This document shows positions 1 to 8,119 of a DNA stretch of 64,000 nucleotides, piece after piece. Origin of the DNA: Amycolatopsis nigrescens CSC17Ta-90 (GTDB lineage Bacteria; Actinomycetota; Actinomycetes; Mycobacteriales; Pseudonocardiaceae); NCBI RefSeq assembly GCF_000384315.1, contig NZ_ARVW01000001.1, forward strand, positions 186,001 to 250,000, read 5' to 3'. Numbering within the stretch: position 1 is the stretch's first letter; every line of letters starts with the position of its first letter. The notes beneath the pieces were generated by a model. That model made no database searches. It was not told where the DNA came from and saw only the letters and a list, made by a program, of their open reading frames with translations. The translations under genes were made by a program, and so were the position numbers.

Positions 1-1
1 T

Positions 2-1132
2 CTTGAGGGCCCGGCCAGGCTGGCCGCCGCCCTGGCCGCGGCCGGGGACCTTCCGAACCAGTTGCGCCCGGTGATGGAGCGAGTGGACCGCGGCTGTTTC
101 ATCCCGGAGCGGATCTGGGCCCGGCAGGACGACGACGGTCCTTACCGGCCGATCGATCACCAGGCCGAGCCGCAGCGGTGGGCGGAGGCGGTCTACTCCG
201 ACACCGTGGTCGTGACCCAGTTCGACGACGGGCGCACGACCTGGCCCGAGGTAGGGCGGCAGCCCTCGTGCTCGGCGTCCCAGCCCTCCGCTGTGGCCGG
301 CATGCTGCTCGCCCTCGACCTGCGGCCGGGCCAGCACGTGCTGGAGATCGGCACCGGCACCGGCTACAACGCGGCGCTGCTCGCCGAACTCGTCGGCCCG
401 CACGGGTCGGTGACCACACTCGAGGTCGACCGGGACGCGGCGACCGCGGCCCGGGACGCGCTGCGCAACAGCGGCCACGACCGCGTCGACGCGCAACTCG
501 CCGACGGCACCACCGAACTCGGCGGCGGCGTCTCCTTCGACCGCGTCATCGCGACCGCCGGGGTACGCCTTGGCCGGCTGCCGTACTGGTGGGTGCAGCA
601 CACCAACCCCGGCGGAGTGATCCTCGCGCCGATGCGCGCCGATCTCGCCTCGGGCCCGCTAGTCCGGTTCCTCGTCGACGACGGCACCGCCCGTGGACAC
701 GCTTTGCCTGACCTGCAAGTCGGATTCATGGAAATCCGTTCACACCGCGTTCCCGAAGCGGGCCTGGCCGAGCTGCGCTGGAACGATCCCCGCGCGGACA
801 TCACCTACACAACACTCGCGCCCTGGGTTCCACTCCTGGCGGATGACCACCGCTGGCCGATCGCCGTAGCCCTGCCATCCTGCCGCTACGCGGTATGGAA
901 GAAGAACGGCGAACGGCCCGGCGTGGCCTGGCTGATCGATCCACTATCCAGTTCCTGGGCGAGCATCGTCGCCCACGACGACACCCGCTTCCTAGTACGG
1001 CAATCCGGACCGCGCCGACTGTGGAACGAAGCCGAAACCGCCTACCTCTGGTGGCAGAAACACGGCTCACCCCCACTCGAAGCATGGGAATGGACCATTA
1101 CCGTCAACCGGCAGACGATTCACCTGCCCTGA
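2..1132 (+). CDS. PIMT-like methyltransferase, TgmC type (RiPP maturation); 5' end lies before the window
   Basis: SAM-dependent methyltransferase of the protein-isoaspartate methyltransferase fold. The frame is open from base 2, so the true start is upstream; a TTG at 62 is only the first start codon inside the window. Seen: an N-terminal RxxFIPERIW-like block, the SASQPSAVAGML segment (about 270-305) that precedes motif I in PIMT enzymes, motif I VLEIGTGTGYNA (about 338-373), and a C-terminal WWQKHG block. This order is that of methyltransferases in ATP-grasp (graspetide) and FxLD RiPP systems, which methylate Asp side chains of a precursor and can lead to aspartimide. About 376 residues are visible against a usual 380-400, so little is missing. 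A precursor and ATP-grasp ligase would be expected just upstream, outside the window. A stand-alone repair PIMT is less likely because those are shorter. Confidence 0.75.
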   Translation, partial: LEGPARLAAALAAAGDLPNQLRPVMERVDRGCFIPERIWARQDDDGPYRPIDHQAEPQRWAEAVYSDTVVVTQFDDGRTTWPEVGRQPSCSASQPSAVAGMLLALDLRPGQHVLEIGTGTGYNAALLAELVGPHGSVTTLEVDRDAATAARDALRNSGHDRVDAQLADGTTELGGGVSFDRVIATAGVRLGRLPYWWVQHTNPGGVILAPMRADLASGPLVRFLVDDGTARGHALPDLQVGFMEIRSHRVPEAGLAELRWNDPRADITYTTLAPWVPLLADDHRWPIAVALPSCRYAVWKKNGERPGVAWLIDPLSSSWASIVAHDDTRFLVRQSGPRRLWNEAETAYLWWQKHGSPPLEAWEWTITVNRQTIHLP

Positions 1133-1711
1133 CGAGCAGACCCACCGGACAAAGCGCTACAAGTGCTGCTTTTGACGATGTCGCTGATCGTCGAGGGCTG
1201 GTGGTGATGCGGTGCAGCGCGCGCCAGCGACCGGTCAGCAGAACGAACCCGCGCTCGCGGAGGACCCCAGTTCGTGAATCGCGGATTTGACCACGGATCA
1301 ACGAAATCGGATCATCAACAGCTGCCCAAACATGAATTTGCGTGTTGCCGTCGGTTAGGACTAGGGCCAGCACACCGTACTTCTCCTCTACTACAGCACC
1401 GAACGTTCCCTCTTCGGTTTCGCGATAGCTGATGATAGATCTGCATGGCGGCACGGGGGTGTACTGAAAAGGGCATGGAGTCCCCTCGCTCTCTCGCCGT
1501 ACGGGATCACCGGTACGCGGCGAGGGGGTGAGGTTTTGTTTGCGGGACAAGACGCCGCACTCAGTACGGCGGACGGCGCTGTGGGTTCTTTGCGGTTAGG
1601 TAACCCGGCCCCGCGGTGCCGAGAGATTCGGACTTTGCTGCCCATCAGCGTACCCACCTGTCGCCCACGCGCGCACGATCGGCACCGCGTCCAATAGGAC
1701 GGAGGCCGTGA
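1133..1711. other. Gene-poor, lower-GC stretch with degraded coding traces
   Basis: No convincing gene. A minus-strand frame (about 1104-1550, up to 148 codons) contains a protein-like middle (GAVVEEKYGVLALVLTDG, then HVWAAVDDPISLI) but a low-complexity start and end and no clear ribosome binding site; it resembles nothing I recognise. A second minus-strand frame around 1600-1760 reads FHTDYPEDRDGNVFTASVLL, which also looks like former coding sequence without a start. Base composition is lower in GC than the flanking genes. With the integrase-tail-like frame and tRNA that follow, this is best read as the scar of an integrated element. Confidence 0.35.
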
Positions 1712-1906
1712 ACACGTTGCCGTCTCTGTCCTCCGGGTAGTCGGTGTGGAACAAAGGTGCGCGCGGCGATCGAACGGTTCGCGGCCGAGCTGACCGGAAC
1801 CATGGACAGCGCCATGGACGCTGCCCCCAATTTGCCCCCAGTTGATCAAGAAGCGAAAGGAGGAAAGATCGTCTACATAGACGGATTTCGCAGGTCAGCG
1901 GGCTAG
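1712..1906 (+). pseudogene. Possible remnant of a tyrosine integrase C-terminus next to a tRNA
   Basis: The frame ending with TAG at 1904-1906 is open back to a TGA at 1709 and reads VRAAIERFAAELTGTMDSAM, then NLPPVDQEAKGGK and a short basic tail. Charged helical tails of this kind close the integrases of actinobacterial integrative elements. The position fits too: the frame points toward the tRNA 3' end and stops 9 bp before it, as integrase genes do beside attachment sites. No catalytic R-H-R-Y segment remains upstream, so this would be a fossil. The tail alone is not diagnostic, so the call is weak. Confidence 0.3.
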
Positions 1907-1915
1907 CTAGAGCGG

Positions 1916-1989
1916 TGGGCCGGGCGGGGCTCGAACCCGCGGCCAAGGGATTATGAGTCCCCTGCTCTAACCAACTGAGCTACCGGCCC
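1916..1989 (-). tRNA. tRNA with CAU anticodon, probably tRNA-Ile2 (lysidine-type) rather than Met
   Basis: The complement folds into a full cloverleaf: a 7-bp acceptor stem (GGGCCGG with CCGGCCC), D arm GCTC...GAGC, anticodon arm GGGGA-CTCATAA-TCCCT, and T arm GCGGG-TTCGAGC-CCCGC. The discriminator is A and the 3' CCA is not encoded. CAU anticodons occur in initiator Met, elongator Met and Ile2. Pairs 4-69 and 5-68 are both C-G, the pairs known as identity elements for the lysidine synthetase TilS on E. coli tRNA-Ile2; E. coli elongator Met has U-A and A-U there. The anticodon-stem and variable-loop stretch also resembles Ile2. Isotype is therefore inferred. Confidence 0.9.
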
Positions 1990-2084
1990 CTGCGGCACCA
2001 CAGGGAGGAGGCCCCCGGATCCCGGCGGCCAACATACCGCACCCCGGGCGGGCGTTCCCGGGCTGGGCCACGGCGGCAGGGGCG

Positions 2085-2843
2085 CTAGTCGAGGGCTACG
2101 CCGCAGGTCATGTTGAGCGCGGATCCTGTCATGGTGCGGGCCCAGTCCGAGGCGGCGAAGACGGCCACGTTGCCGACGTCCTCCAGTGACGCCGCGCGGC
2201 CGGTGAGGGTCTGGGCGACGAGGTCGTCTTCGATGGCCTGGCGCTGGTCGAGGTCCGCCGGGATCGTCTCGGGCACCCCGGCGGTCCGCAGGGTGAGCAC
2301 GCGGATGCCGTGCGGCGCCAGCTCCACCGCGAGCTGGCGCCGCATCGACTCGACCACGTCGAACGCGGCCTGCAGGCCGCCGAGGTGGTACTCGCGCGAG
2401 CCCGTGGTGACCGTGCCGCCGAACATCATGATCACGCCCGAGCCTTGCCCAATCATGTGCCGGGCGGCCGCGCGCGAGGTGAGGAACTTCGAGCTCACGG
2501 CGGTCACCACCGGGCGCAGGTAGTCCGCGAGCGGCATGTCGGCCATCGGTGTGCCCTGAATGTCCCCGTCCGCGATCACGTTGAACGACACGTCGATACC
2601 GCCCGCCGCCGCGGCGACCGCGTCCGCGTGCTCGTCGACCGCGGTCTCGTCCAGCGCGTCGACCACGGCGGTCTCGGCCGAGCCGCCCTCGGCGCGGATG
2701 TCGCCGGCGACCTTTTCCAGTGTCTCCGGGGTGCGCCCGGCGAGGAAGACCCGCGCCCCCGCACGGGCGAACGCGCGAGCAACCGCTCCGCCGACCGAGC
2801 CGCCGCCACCGTAGATGACCGCGTTCTTACCTTCGAGCAACAT
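2085..2843 (-). CDS. SDR-family oxidoreductase lacking the canonical YxxxK lysine
   Basis: 252-residue Rossmann protein of usual single-domain SDR length. The cofactor loop reads YGGGGSVGGA (residues 11-20), a variant of TGxxxGxG, followed by AGRTPE at the end of beta-2, compatible with NADP(H). The NNAG block is replaced by NVIADGD (88-94). At the catalytic site Tyr152 is present, but the residue four positions later is Gly156 rather than Lys. The C-terminal end (MTGSALNMTCGVALD) is normal for SDRs. It may be an SDR that uses another general base or a non-catalytic member. It lies 60 bp downstream of the sigma factor gene in the same direction, so co-transcription is possible. Substrate unknown. 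Confidence 0.8.
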   Translation of the reverse strand: MLLEGKNAVIYGGGGSVGGAVARAFARAGARVFLAGRTPETLEKVAGDIRAEGGSAETAVVDALDETAVDEHADAVAAAAGGIDVSFNVIADGDIQGTPMADMPLADYLRPVVTAVSSKFLTSRAAARHMIGQGSGVIMMFGGTVTTGSREYHLGGLQAAFDVVESMRRQLAVELAPHGIRVLTLRTAGVPETIPADLDQRQAIEDDLVAQTLTGRAASLEDVGNVAVFAASDWARTMTGSALNMTCGVALD

Positions 2844-2903
2844 GGCGCCTCCCGCGTGCCGATGAGTCCTGTCAGGACCTGTAACCCGCGGAGGCCGCCG
2901 AAC

Positions 2904-3893
2904 TCATCGCTCCTCGATCTCGGCGGGCAGACCGAACAGGCCGAAGTCCGCGGTCAGGAACGAGACGACCTCGGCGATCTCCGTGCCCCGCAAGGTGAGC
3001 AGGTCGAGCCCGGCCGCGACGTAGACGCACTTGTCCTCGTCCCACCTGTACGTGCCGAACGCGAGCTGCCCGTTCGCCCGCGCCGGCCGGAACCGCCACC
3101 GCAGGGACAGCGGTTTCCCGGTGAGGAACTCCCTGATGCCCGCCCGGCCCTGGTACCACTCCGGCAGGGGCGGCATGGCGTACCGGGCGTCGTCGGTCAG
3201 CATGGCCACGATCGCCTCGACGTCGCGGCTCTCCCACGCCCTCGAGTACCGGTCGGCCAGTTCGCGGACCTTCTCGTCGCCGAGCGAACGCAGGGTCACC
3301 TGCTGACTGCGGCCGGGCAGGCGCTCCCGGAGGGTCCTGCGGGCGCGTTGCAGTGCGCTGTTGACCGACGCGACCGTGCCTTCCAGCAGATCAGCGGACT
3401 CGATCGCGGAGAATCCCAGTACCTCCCGCAGCAACAGGACGGCCCGCTGCTGAGCCGACAGGTACTGGAGCGCGGCGAGGAAGGCCAGCTCCACGCCTTC
3501 CCGGACCTCGTAGCGGGCCGCGGGATCCGGCTCCACCCCGGCCAGTCGCTCGTCGGGGTACGGCTCGAGCCACAGCGGTTCGGAACCGGGGCCTGCCTCG
3601 GCGGGCAGCTCTCGGCGGCCTCGGCGTTCGAGCAGGGTCAGGCACCGGTTGGTGGCGATCTTGTACAGCCAGGGCCGGATCCGGCGGCGGCCGTCGAACC
3701 GGTCCAATGCCCGCCAGGCCCGCACCAGCGTCTCCTGCATCGCGTCCTCGGCGTCGTGGACCGACCCGAGCATCCGGTAGCAATGCGCCTGCAACTCACC
3801 GCGGTAGGGCTCGACCAGCTGCCCGAAGGCCACCTGGTCACCAGTGCGCGCCGCATCCAGAAGCTGCTCTTCGGCCGTGTCGTTCCCGTACAT
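2904..3893 (-). CDS. ECF sigma-70 factor with C-terminal SnoaL-like domain (SigX5/TIGR02960 type)
   Basis: 329 residues from the ATG at 3893. Region 2 is clear near the N-terminus ([18 protein letters not shown], then [11 protein letters not shown]), and region 4 follows ([18 protein letters not shown] with [13 protein letters not shown]). After about residue 205 comes a SnoaL/NTF2-like domain ([25 protein letters not shown] near the end). This layout is that of large ECF factors in which the fused SnoaL domain tunes activity instead of a separate anti-sigma factor. The open frame continues far upstream without a start-like context; [10 protein letters not shown] is the natural family start. 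The SDR gene lies just downstream and may be part of its regulon. Confidence 0.88.
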   Translation of the reverse strand: MYGNDTAEEQLLDAARTGDQVAFGQLVEPYRGELQAHCYRMLGSVHDAEDAMQETLVRAWRALDRFDGRRRIRPWLYKIATNRCLTLLERRGRRELPAEAGPGSEPLWLEPYPDERLAGVEPDPAARYEVREGVELAFLAALQYLSAQQRAVLLLREVLGFSAIESADLLEGTVASVNSALQRARRTLRERLPGRSQQVTLRSLGDEKVRELADRYSRAWESRDVEAIVAMLTDDARYAMPPLPEWYQGRAGIREFLTGKPLSLRWRFRPARANGQLAFGTYRWDEDKCVYVAAGLDLLTLRGTEIAEVVSFLTADFGLFGLPAEIEER

Positions 3894-3983
3894 GCAGCAA
3901 CCCGCCCCGGCGATCGATTTTCCGAATGCCGAGCACCGTAGCGCAGCCTTTCGGTAAACGCTGACGAGCGGGTGCCCACCGCT

Positions 3984-3989
3984 TACCCT
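3984..3989 (+). promoter_or_regulatory. -10 box TACCCT of an apparently leaderless gene
   Basis: TACCCT fits TAnnnT and ends 6 nt before the GTG at 3996, so transcription would begin at or next to the start codon. No Shine-Dalgarno sequence is present. It supports GTG 3996 over the in-frame GTG at 3972. Confidence 0.4.
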
Positions 3990-3995
3990 GGTGCG

Positions 3996-4619
3996 GTGAA
4001 CATGATGAGCCTGGCGCACGAAGAACGAGCGGACTTCGTGGCGCTGCTGAAGAGCTTGTCTCTGCAACAATGGGACGAGCCGACGTTGTGCCGAGGATGG
4101 CGGGTGCGCGACCTGGTCGCGCACGTCGTGAGTTACGACGAGCTCGACAAACGGGGCGTCACCGCACGCTTGGTCAAGGGCCGGTTCAGTCCCGGCCGGA
4201 TCAACGACCTCGGGGTGGCCGAGTACAACACGCGCACCCCGGACGAACTGATCGCGTTGATGAACGATCACCTCGAGCCGACGGGCCTGCGCGCCGCTTT
4301 CGGTGGCATGATCGCACTGGTCGACGGGCTCATCCACCAGCAGGACATCCGCCGCCCGCTCGGCCTGCCCCGTGACATTCCGCCGGAGCGGCTGCGGCGC
4401 ACGCTGCCGGCCGCGCTGGTCGCCCCGCCGATTCGCGCGTTCTGGCGCGCCAGGGGGCTCCGGCTGGTCGCCACCGACCTCGACTGGTCCACCGGGTCCG
4501 GCCCCGAGGTGCGCGGCCCGGCCGAAGCGATCCTGATGGCCGTCGCCGGGCGCGGCCACGCGGTGGGCGAGCTGACCGGTGACGGCCAGCCGAAACTCGC
4601 CGCCCGCATGACCGGTTGA
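3996..4619 (+). CDS. Maleylpyruvate-isomerase-fold, mycothiol-dependent-type protein
   Basis: 207 residues. DinB-like four-helix protein of the MDMPI N-terminal family. The first block ([20 protein letters not shown] followed by VAHVV) carries the metal-site His, and the second conserved block is [12 protein letters not shown] with the family HxxDIRRPLG signature. These enzymes bind a divalent metal and many use mycothiol in isomerisation, detoxification or transfer reactions; the substrate cannot be read from sequence. GTG 3996 is chosen because a TACCCT box precedes it; ATG 4002 or 4005 is possible. It is divergent from the ECF sigma gene with about 100 bp between. Confidence 0.8.
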   Translation: MNMMSLAHEERADFVALLKSLSLQQWDEPTLCRGWRVRDLVAHVVSYDELDKRGVTARLVKGRFSPGRINDLGVAEYNTRTPDELIALMNDHLEPTGLRAAFGGMIALVDGLIHQQDIRRPLGLPRDIPPERLRRTLPAALVAPPIRAFWRARGLRLVATDLDWSTGSGPEVRGPAEAILMAVAGRGHAVGELTGDGQPKLAARMTG

Positions 4620-4719
4620 TATTATTCAACGCATGCCCCGGTGATATCGACGATTTGCCGAGGACCCGGCGTACGAATGCAGTATTGGTGACCCTATCCG
4701 GAAACGGTAGGGATGAAAT

Positions 4720-5280
4720 ATGCATCGTTCAGTTTTCGTCGCGATCACGCTGACCGCCACCGCACTGGCCGCGGCCGGATTCGCGACCGCCGCCCCACCG
4801 CCGGACCGGGTCTCCGTATCGGCGAAGTTCGAGCTCTACCGACCCGGCGCGCGGGGCATCACCTACGACCCGCAGCTGGTGGCCGTCGGCGCCAAGGCGT
4901 CCGTGACCGCGATCGCGCGCGCCGAGAAGACCAGGGTCGTGCTCACCGTGCGCGGGCTGGTGCCGAACCGGAAGTACGGCTCGCACGCGCACCAGAAGCC
5001 GTGCGGTCAGAACGCCGCCGACTCCGGGCCCCACTACCAGCACGTGGTGGACCCGGTCCAGCCCTCGGTGGACCCCGCCTATGCCAACCCCCGCAACGAA
5101 ATCTGGCTCGACTTCACCACCGACGAGAAAGGCAGCGCCCTCGCATCGTCTACTGTGGACTGGAAGTTCACCGACCGGCGCGCCGGCTCGGTGGTGATCC
5201 ACGCCGAGCACACGCACACCGAACCGGGACATGCCGGGATGGCGGGTCCTCGCCTGTCCTGCATCAGCGTTCCCTTCTAG
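4720..5280 (+). CDS. Secreted Cu/Zn superoxide dismutase-like protein (SodC family)
   Basis: 186 residues with a signal peptide (about 1-25, ending ATA-APP). The Cu/Zn-SOD fold is marked by GSHAHQKPCG (HxH copper ligands and first disulfide Cys), GPHYQH (bridging or zinc His region), and VVIHAEHTHTEPGHAG with LSCISV, which carries the late copper His and second Cys. The loop between is shorter and less conserved than in classical SodC, so dismutase activity is likely but not certain; metal-binding SodC-like proteins without activity exist. The stop TAG overlaps the GTG of the lactonase gene by one base, so the two are probably translated together and act outside or at the cell envelope. Confidence 0.75.
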   Translation: MHRSVFVAITLTATALAAAGFATAAPPPDRVSVSAKFELYRPGARGITYDPQLVAVGAKASVTAIARAEKTRVVLTVRGLVPNRKYGSHAHQKPCGQNAADSGPHYQHVVDPVQPSVDPAYANPRNEIWLDFTTDEKGSALASSTVDWKFTDRRAGSVVIHAEHTHTEPGHAGMAGPRLSCISVPF

Positions 5281-6215
5281 TGGCACCCGTCTACATCGGC
5301 AACTTCACCACGGCGATCGCGCTCGCCTCGCTCGACGAGGACACCGGGCAGCTGACCGCGAGCGGCACGGTCGAAGGGGTGCGGGATCCCGCGTTTCTCA
5401 CCCTCACCTCGGACGGGAAGCTCCTCTACGCAGTGAACGACTCGGCCGACGGCCGGGTGACCGCGCTGAGCGTGGGCACCGGCGGTGGCCTGACCCCGAT
5501 CGGCAGCCGGTCAAGCGAGGGCGTCATGCCGACCCACCTCTCCGTGCATCCCCGCGGCGGTTTCCTGCTGGTGCCCGACCTCGGCACCGACCGGGTACAC
5601 GTGCACTCGCTCGACCTCGCCACCGGCCGGCTCGGTGCCGTCGGCGACACCGTGCTGCGGAGTGGTTCGGGGCCAAGGCATCTGGTCTTCCACCCCACCG
5701 CACCGGTCGTCTACGTCGCGGGCGAACTCGACTCCACGGTGACCGTCTGCGATTACGACCCCGCCGCCGGGAAGCTGGCCCCCGGGCAGGTGCTGGCGGC
5801 CGCGCCCGGCGGCGGGCCGCGGAACTACCCGGCGGAAATCGTGATCTCCCAGGACGGGCGCTTCGTCTACGTGTCCAACCGGGGCCACAACAGCATCGCG
5901 GTCTTCGCCGTCGAATCCGGCGGCAGGCGGCTGCGGTCGCTGAACACGGTGCCGTGCGGCGGAAACTGGCCGCGGCACATCACCATCGACGAGTCGGGTC
6001 GGCTGCTGTTCGCCAGCAACCAGTACTCGAACTCCGTGACGACCTTCCGCGTGGACACCACCAGCGGAGCCCTCAGAATCTTGCGGGACACCCGCACCCG
6101 ATCGATGGGGGCATGCGCAAAAAGCCTCGCATGCCCCCATCTCAGTCCATTGGGCGGGCCCTTCTCGACGCCCAGCCCGGTGTGCCTGCTCCTCGGCACC
6201 GCCGCGCGCGCCTGA
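5280..6215 (+). CDS. Lactonase-family seven-bladed beta-propeller (6-phosphogluconolactonase-like), with in-frame palindromic insert
   Basis: 311 residues from GTG 5280, which shares a base with the preceding stop. Blades are visible as repeats with the signature SxDGxxxYVxNxxxxS (SQDGRFVYVSNRGHNS; DESGRLLFASNQYSNS) and GPRHLVFHP, typical of YbhE/Pgl lactonases and carboxymuconate-cyclase-like propellers. The last blade is interrupted: after FRVDTTSGAL the expected continuation SPLGGPFSTPSPVCLLLG is displaced by about 23 residues (RILRDTRTRS...) encoded by a segment with a 14-bp perfect inverted repeat (6104-6141). The insert keeps the frame, so the protein may still fold. Substrate unknown. 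Confidence 0.8.
   Translation: MAPVYIGNFTTAIALASLDEDTGQLTASGTVEGVRDPAFLTLTSDGKLLYAVNDSADGRVTALSVGTGGGLTPIGSRSSEGVMPTHLSVHPRGGFLLVPDLGTDRVHVHSLDLATGRLGAVGDTVLRSGSGPRHLVFHPTAPVVYVAGELDSTVTVCDYDPAAGKLAPGQVLAAAPGGGPRNYPAEIVISQDGRFVYVSNRGHNSIAVFAVESGGRRLRSLNTVPCGGNWPRHITIDESGRLLFASNQYSNSVTTFRVDTTSGALRILRDTRTRSMGACAKSLACPHLSPLGGPFSTPSPVCLLLGTAARA
6104..6141. repeat. 14-bp perfect inverted repeat inside the lactonase gene (MITE/REP-like insert)
   Basis: GATGGGGGCATGCG at 6104-6117 is perfectly complementary to CGCATGCCCCCATC at 6128-6141, with the 10-nt loop CAAAAAGCCT. It lies in a stretch of about 69 bp that has no counterpart in the lactonase fold, so it looks like a small mobile palindromic unit that landed in frame near the 3' end. 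Confidence 0.75.
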
Positions 6216-6222
6216 AACCGGG

Positions 6223-6438
6223 TTACCGCAGGGTGACGTCGGAAAAGATGAGGACGGGCCAGGCGATCATCTCGCCGAGGAACGAGAACACCTTGTCCAC
6301 CCCGTCCAGCATGGCAAGGTGTTCGTTGTGGGTGAGCGCCCATACCAGCCCGACGATGCCGTACGGGATGCCCAGCGCGACGCCGAGCAGGAAAAGTTGC
6401 CGGATGGACACCCTGAAGTCGCTGATCTTGTCGGTCAT
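6223..6438 (-). CDS. Small membrane protein, function unknown
   Basis: 71 residues with two hydrophobic segments (about 13-35, LFLLGVALGIPYGIVGLVWA; and about 48-66, VFSFLGEMIAWPVLIFSDV) separated by a short polar loop containing HNEHLAM. No recognised family. It follows the MpaB-type oxygenase gene by 42 bp on the same strand and is probably the last gene of the TetR-oxygenase operon, where it could serve as a membrane partner of the oxygenase. This is inferred from position only. Confidence 0.6.
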   Translation of the reverse strand: MTDKISDFRVSIRQLFLLGVALGIPYGIVGLVWALTHNEHLAMLDGVDKVFSFLGEMIAWPVLIFSDVTLR

Positions 6439-6480
6439 GGCCGTGCCTTTCTCGGGTGTGCTGCTACCACGTGGAGCGGC

Positions 6481-7452
6481 TCAGCCGGCGGTGGCCGGCA
6501 GCCCGGTGACGGCCGTTCGGGCCGTTCGTCCATATTTCGCGCGCGCTTCGGCCGGGGTACGGGTGACCGGGTTCAGCGGTTTTTCGCCGCGCAGCGCCGG
6601 TTCGATGATCCGGCGGGTGGACGGGGCGAACTGGTCGAGAATTTCGAGCCGGTCGCCGATCGGGGTAAAGAACCGGGTGGCGGCGCGGGCCATCGGGCCG
6701 ATTGCCGCGTCGGTCAGCCGCCACTGGTCGAAGCCGCCGAGGCGGCGCATCCAGCGGGGAATCGTGGCGACCACCGCGGGCGCCACGATCCGGCTGCCCG
6801 CCCAGAGCTTGGCGGTCTCGCGGGTGAACGGGGTGCGCAGGAAGTGCTCGACCAGCGCCCGCTGACGGTCGGTGGCGCACAGCCTGGGACGCATGGTGGC
6901 GTAGTAGTCCCGCACGTCCGCGCGGGAGCGGGGCACCTTGGCCGGGTCGCAGGTCTGCAACTCGGCCGCGATCACGCATTCCTGCCAGTACCGTTGTTCG
7001 TCCTCTTCGGACAGCGGCCCCGGCCCGTAGCGCTCGTACATCAGGAGATTGGACTGCCAGCCGGTGACGTGGATCCACAGCTGACTGTCCGGGTCGTTCG
7101 CGTCGTAGGGCAGGCCGCTGACCGGTTCGGTGCCGACCGCCCGCGCGTGCACCTTCATCAGGATCTCGGACGCCTCGATGGCCGTGCGGCTATCACCGAC
7201 GGCCACCGTGACGAAGTAGTCGAAGGTCCGCCGCAGGCGCCCGGCCGGGTCCCGGCGCACTCCGTTCTGGTCGTGCACCGCCGCGGTCAGGAACGGGTCG
7301 AACGTCTCGACGACGATCGCGCGCTGGAACCCGAGTACCGCCGTCGGGTGGGTCCACACCCGCCAGGTCGGCGAGTCCGGGCCGAAGAACCCGTGGTCCT
7401 CCCGGGGGCGCGGTTCACGGACCGGCCTGCTCGCTGGTCTGGTCGACACCAT
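6481..7452 (-). CDS. Oxygenase MpaB family protein (DUF2236)
   Basis: 323 residues from ATG 7452. Family blocks seen: HGFFGPDSPTWRVWTHP, FVTVAVGDSRTAIEASEIL, then KVHARAVGTEPVSGLPY and DPDSQLWIHVTGWQSNLLMY. These are the conserved His/Arg-containing helices of the DUF2236 family, whose members include the mycophenolic-acid oxygenase MpaB and the rubber-cleaving Lcp haem oxygenases. Many actinobacterial paralogues have unknown substrates. It lies 26 bp downstream of a TetR gene and 42 bp upstream of a small membrane-protein gene, all on the minus strand, so the TetR product probably controls it. Confidence 0.85.
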   Translation of the reverse strand: MVSTRPASRPVREPRPREDHGFFGPDSPTWRVWTHPTAVLGFQRAIVVETFDPFLTAAVHDQNGVRRDPAGRLRRTFDYFVTVAVGDSRTAIEASEILMKVHARAVGTEPVSGLPYDANDPDSQLWIHVTGWQSNLLMYERYGPGPLSEEDEQRYWQECVIAAELQTCDPAKVPRSRADVRDYYATMRPRLCATDRQRALVEHFLRTPFTRETAKLWAGSRIVAPAVVATIPRWMRRLGGFDQWRLTDAAIGPMARAATRFFTPIGDRLEILDQFAPSTRRIIEPALRGEKPLNPVTRTPAEARAKYGRTARTAVTGLPATAG

Positions 7453-7478
7453 CACCTGCTCCGTTCTCTGGGATGTCG

Positions 7479-8108
7479 CTACGCGTTGCGCAGCGCGCCG
7501 AACACGGTCTTGCCGACGAACTCGCCCAGCTCGTCCGTGGTCCAGGTGTCCCCGCTCTGCAACAGGGCGCGCACCGCGCCCTCGCCGGCGCCCATGAAGA
7601 TTTCGACCAGCGCCGGCAGCTTGCGGTCGATGTCGTGCGATCCCCAGCGCACCAGCGCCGGCCGCATCAGCTCGGCGACCCGGTCCGCGACCAGCGACCG
7701 CGCCCGGCCGAACCGTTCGGAGATCGCCGGGTCGGCGCCGGCGGCGAACAGGATCCGCCAGGAGTCCGGCTGTGCGGCGACCGTCTGGAACAGCGCCTGG
7801 AAGCCTTCGATCAGCAGCCGCTTGGGGTTTTCGAAACTGGGCTTTTCCGGCAGTGCGGCGAGCACGCCGTCGAGCAGCCGGCGCTCCTCGCGTTCGAGCA
7901 GCGCGGCCAGAATCTCGTGCCGGGTGGCGAAGCACGCGTACACGACCGGCTTGGTCACCCCCATCCGCTCGGCGACCGCGGTCATGGACACCGCCGAGAC
8001 TCCTTGTTCCACGGCGATGGTCAACGCGCTGTCGAGCACCTGGGGCCGCCGCCGGTCCGGTCCGAGATGCTCGGCGCGGCGCCGTCCTGGAGTAGTTCCT
8101 ACGGTCAC
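7479..8108 (-). CDS. TetR-family regulator
   Basis: 209 residues. The N-terminal HTH reads SALTIAVEQGVSAVSMTAVA, then ERMGVTKPVVYACFATRHEI, with the usual recognition helix (TKPVVYACF). The C-terminal ligand domain is not assignable. Start GTG 8108 is chosen because a minus-strand TAGCAT box (8117-8122) lies 8 nt upstream, consistent with a leaderless mRNA; an in-frame TTG at 8144 lies upstream of that box. A CTAC-N6-GTAG palindrome (8120-8133) covers this promoter, so autorepression and repression of the downstream MpaB oxygenase gene are likely. Confidence 0.87.
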   Translation of the reverse strand: MTVGTTPGRRRAEHLGPDRRRPQVLDSALTIAVEQGVSAVSMTAVAERMGVTKPVVYACFATRHEILAALLEREERRLLDGVLAALPEKPSFENPKRLLIEGFQALFQTVAAQPDSWRILFAAGADPAISERFGRARSLVADRVAELMRPALVRWGSHDIDRKLPALVEIFMGAGEGAVRALLQSGDTWTTDELGEFVGKTVFGALRNA

Positions 8109-8119
8109 GAATGAAAATG

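Noticed and set aside
1916-1989. Second copy of the tRNA 3' end as an attR site within the window
   Set aside because: No repeat of the tRNA 3' part was noticed elsewhere in the 64 kb, so element borders cannot be set from this window.
2310-3941. Plus-strand open frame of 543 codons, rich in Arg, Gln and Pro
   Set aside because: Antisense shadow of the SDR and ECF sigma genes; no domain, and codon positions follow the minus-strand genes.
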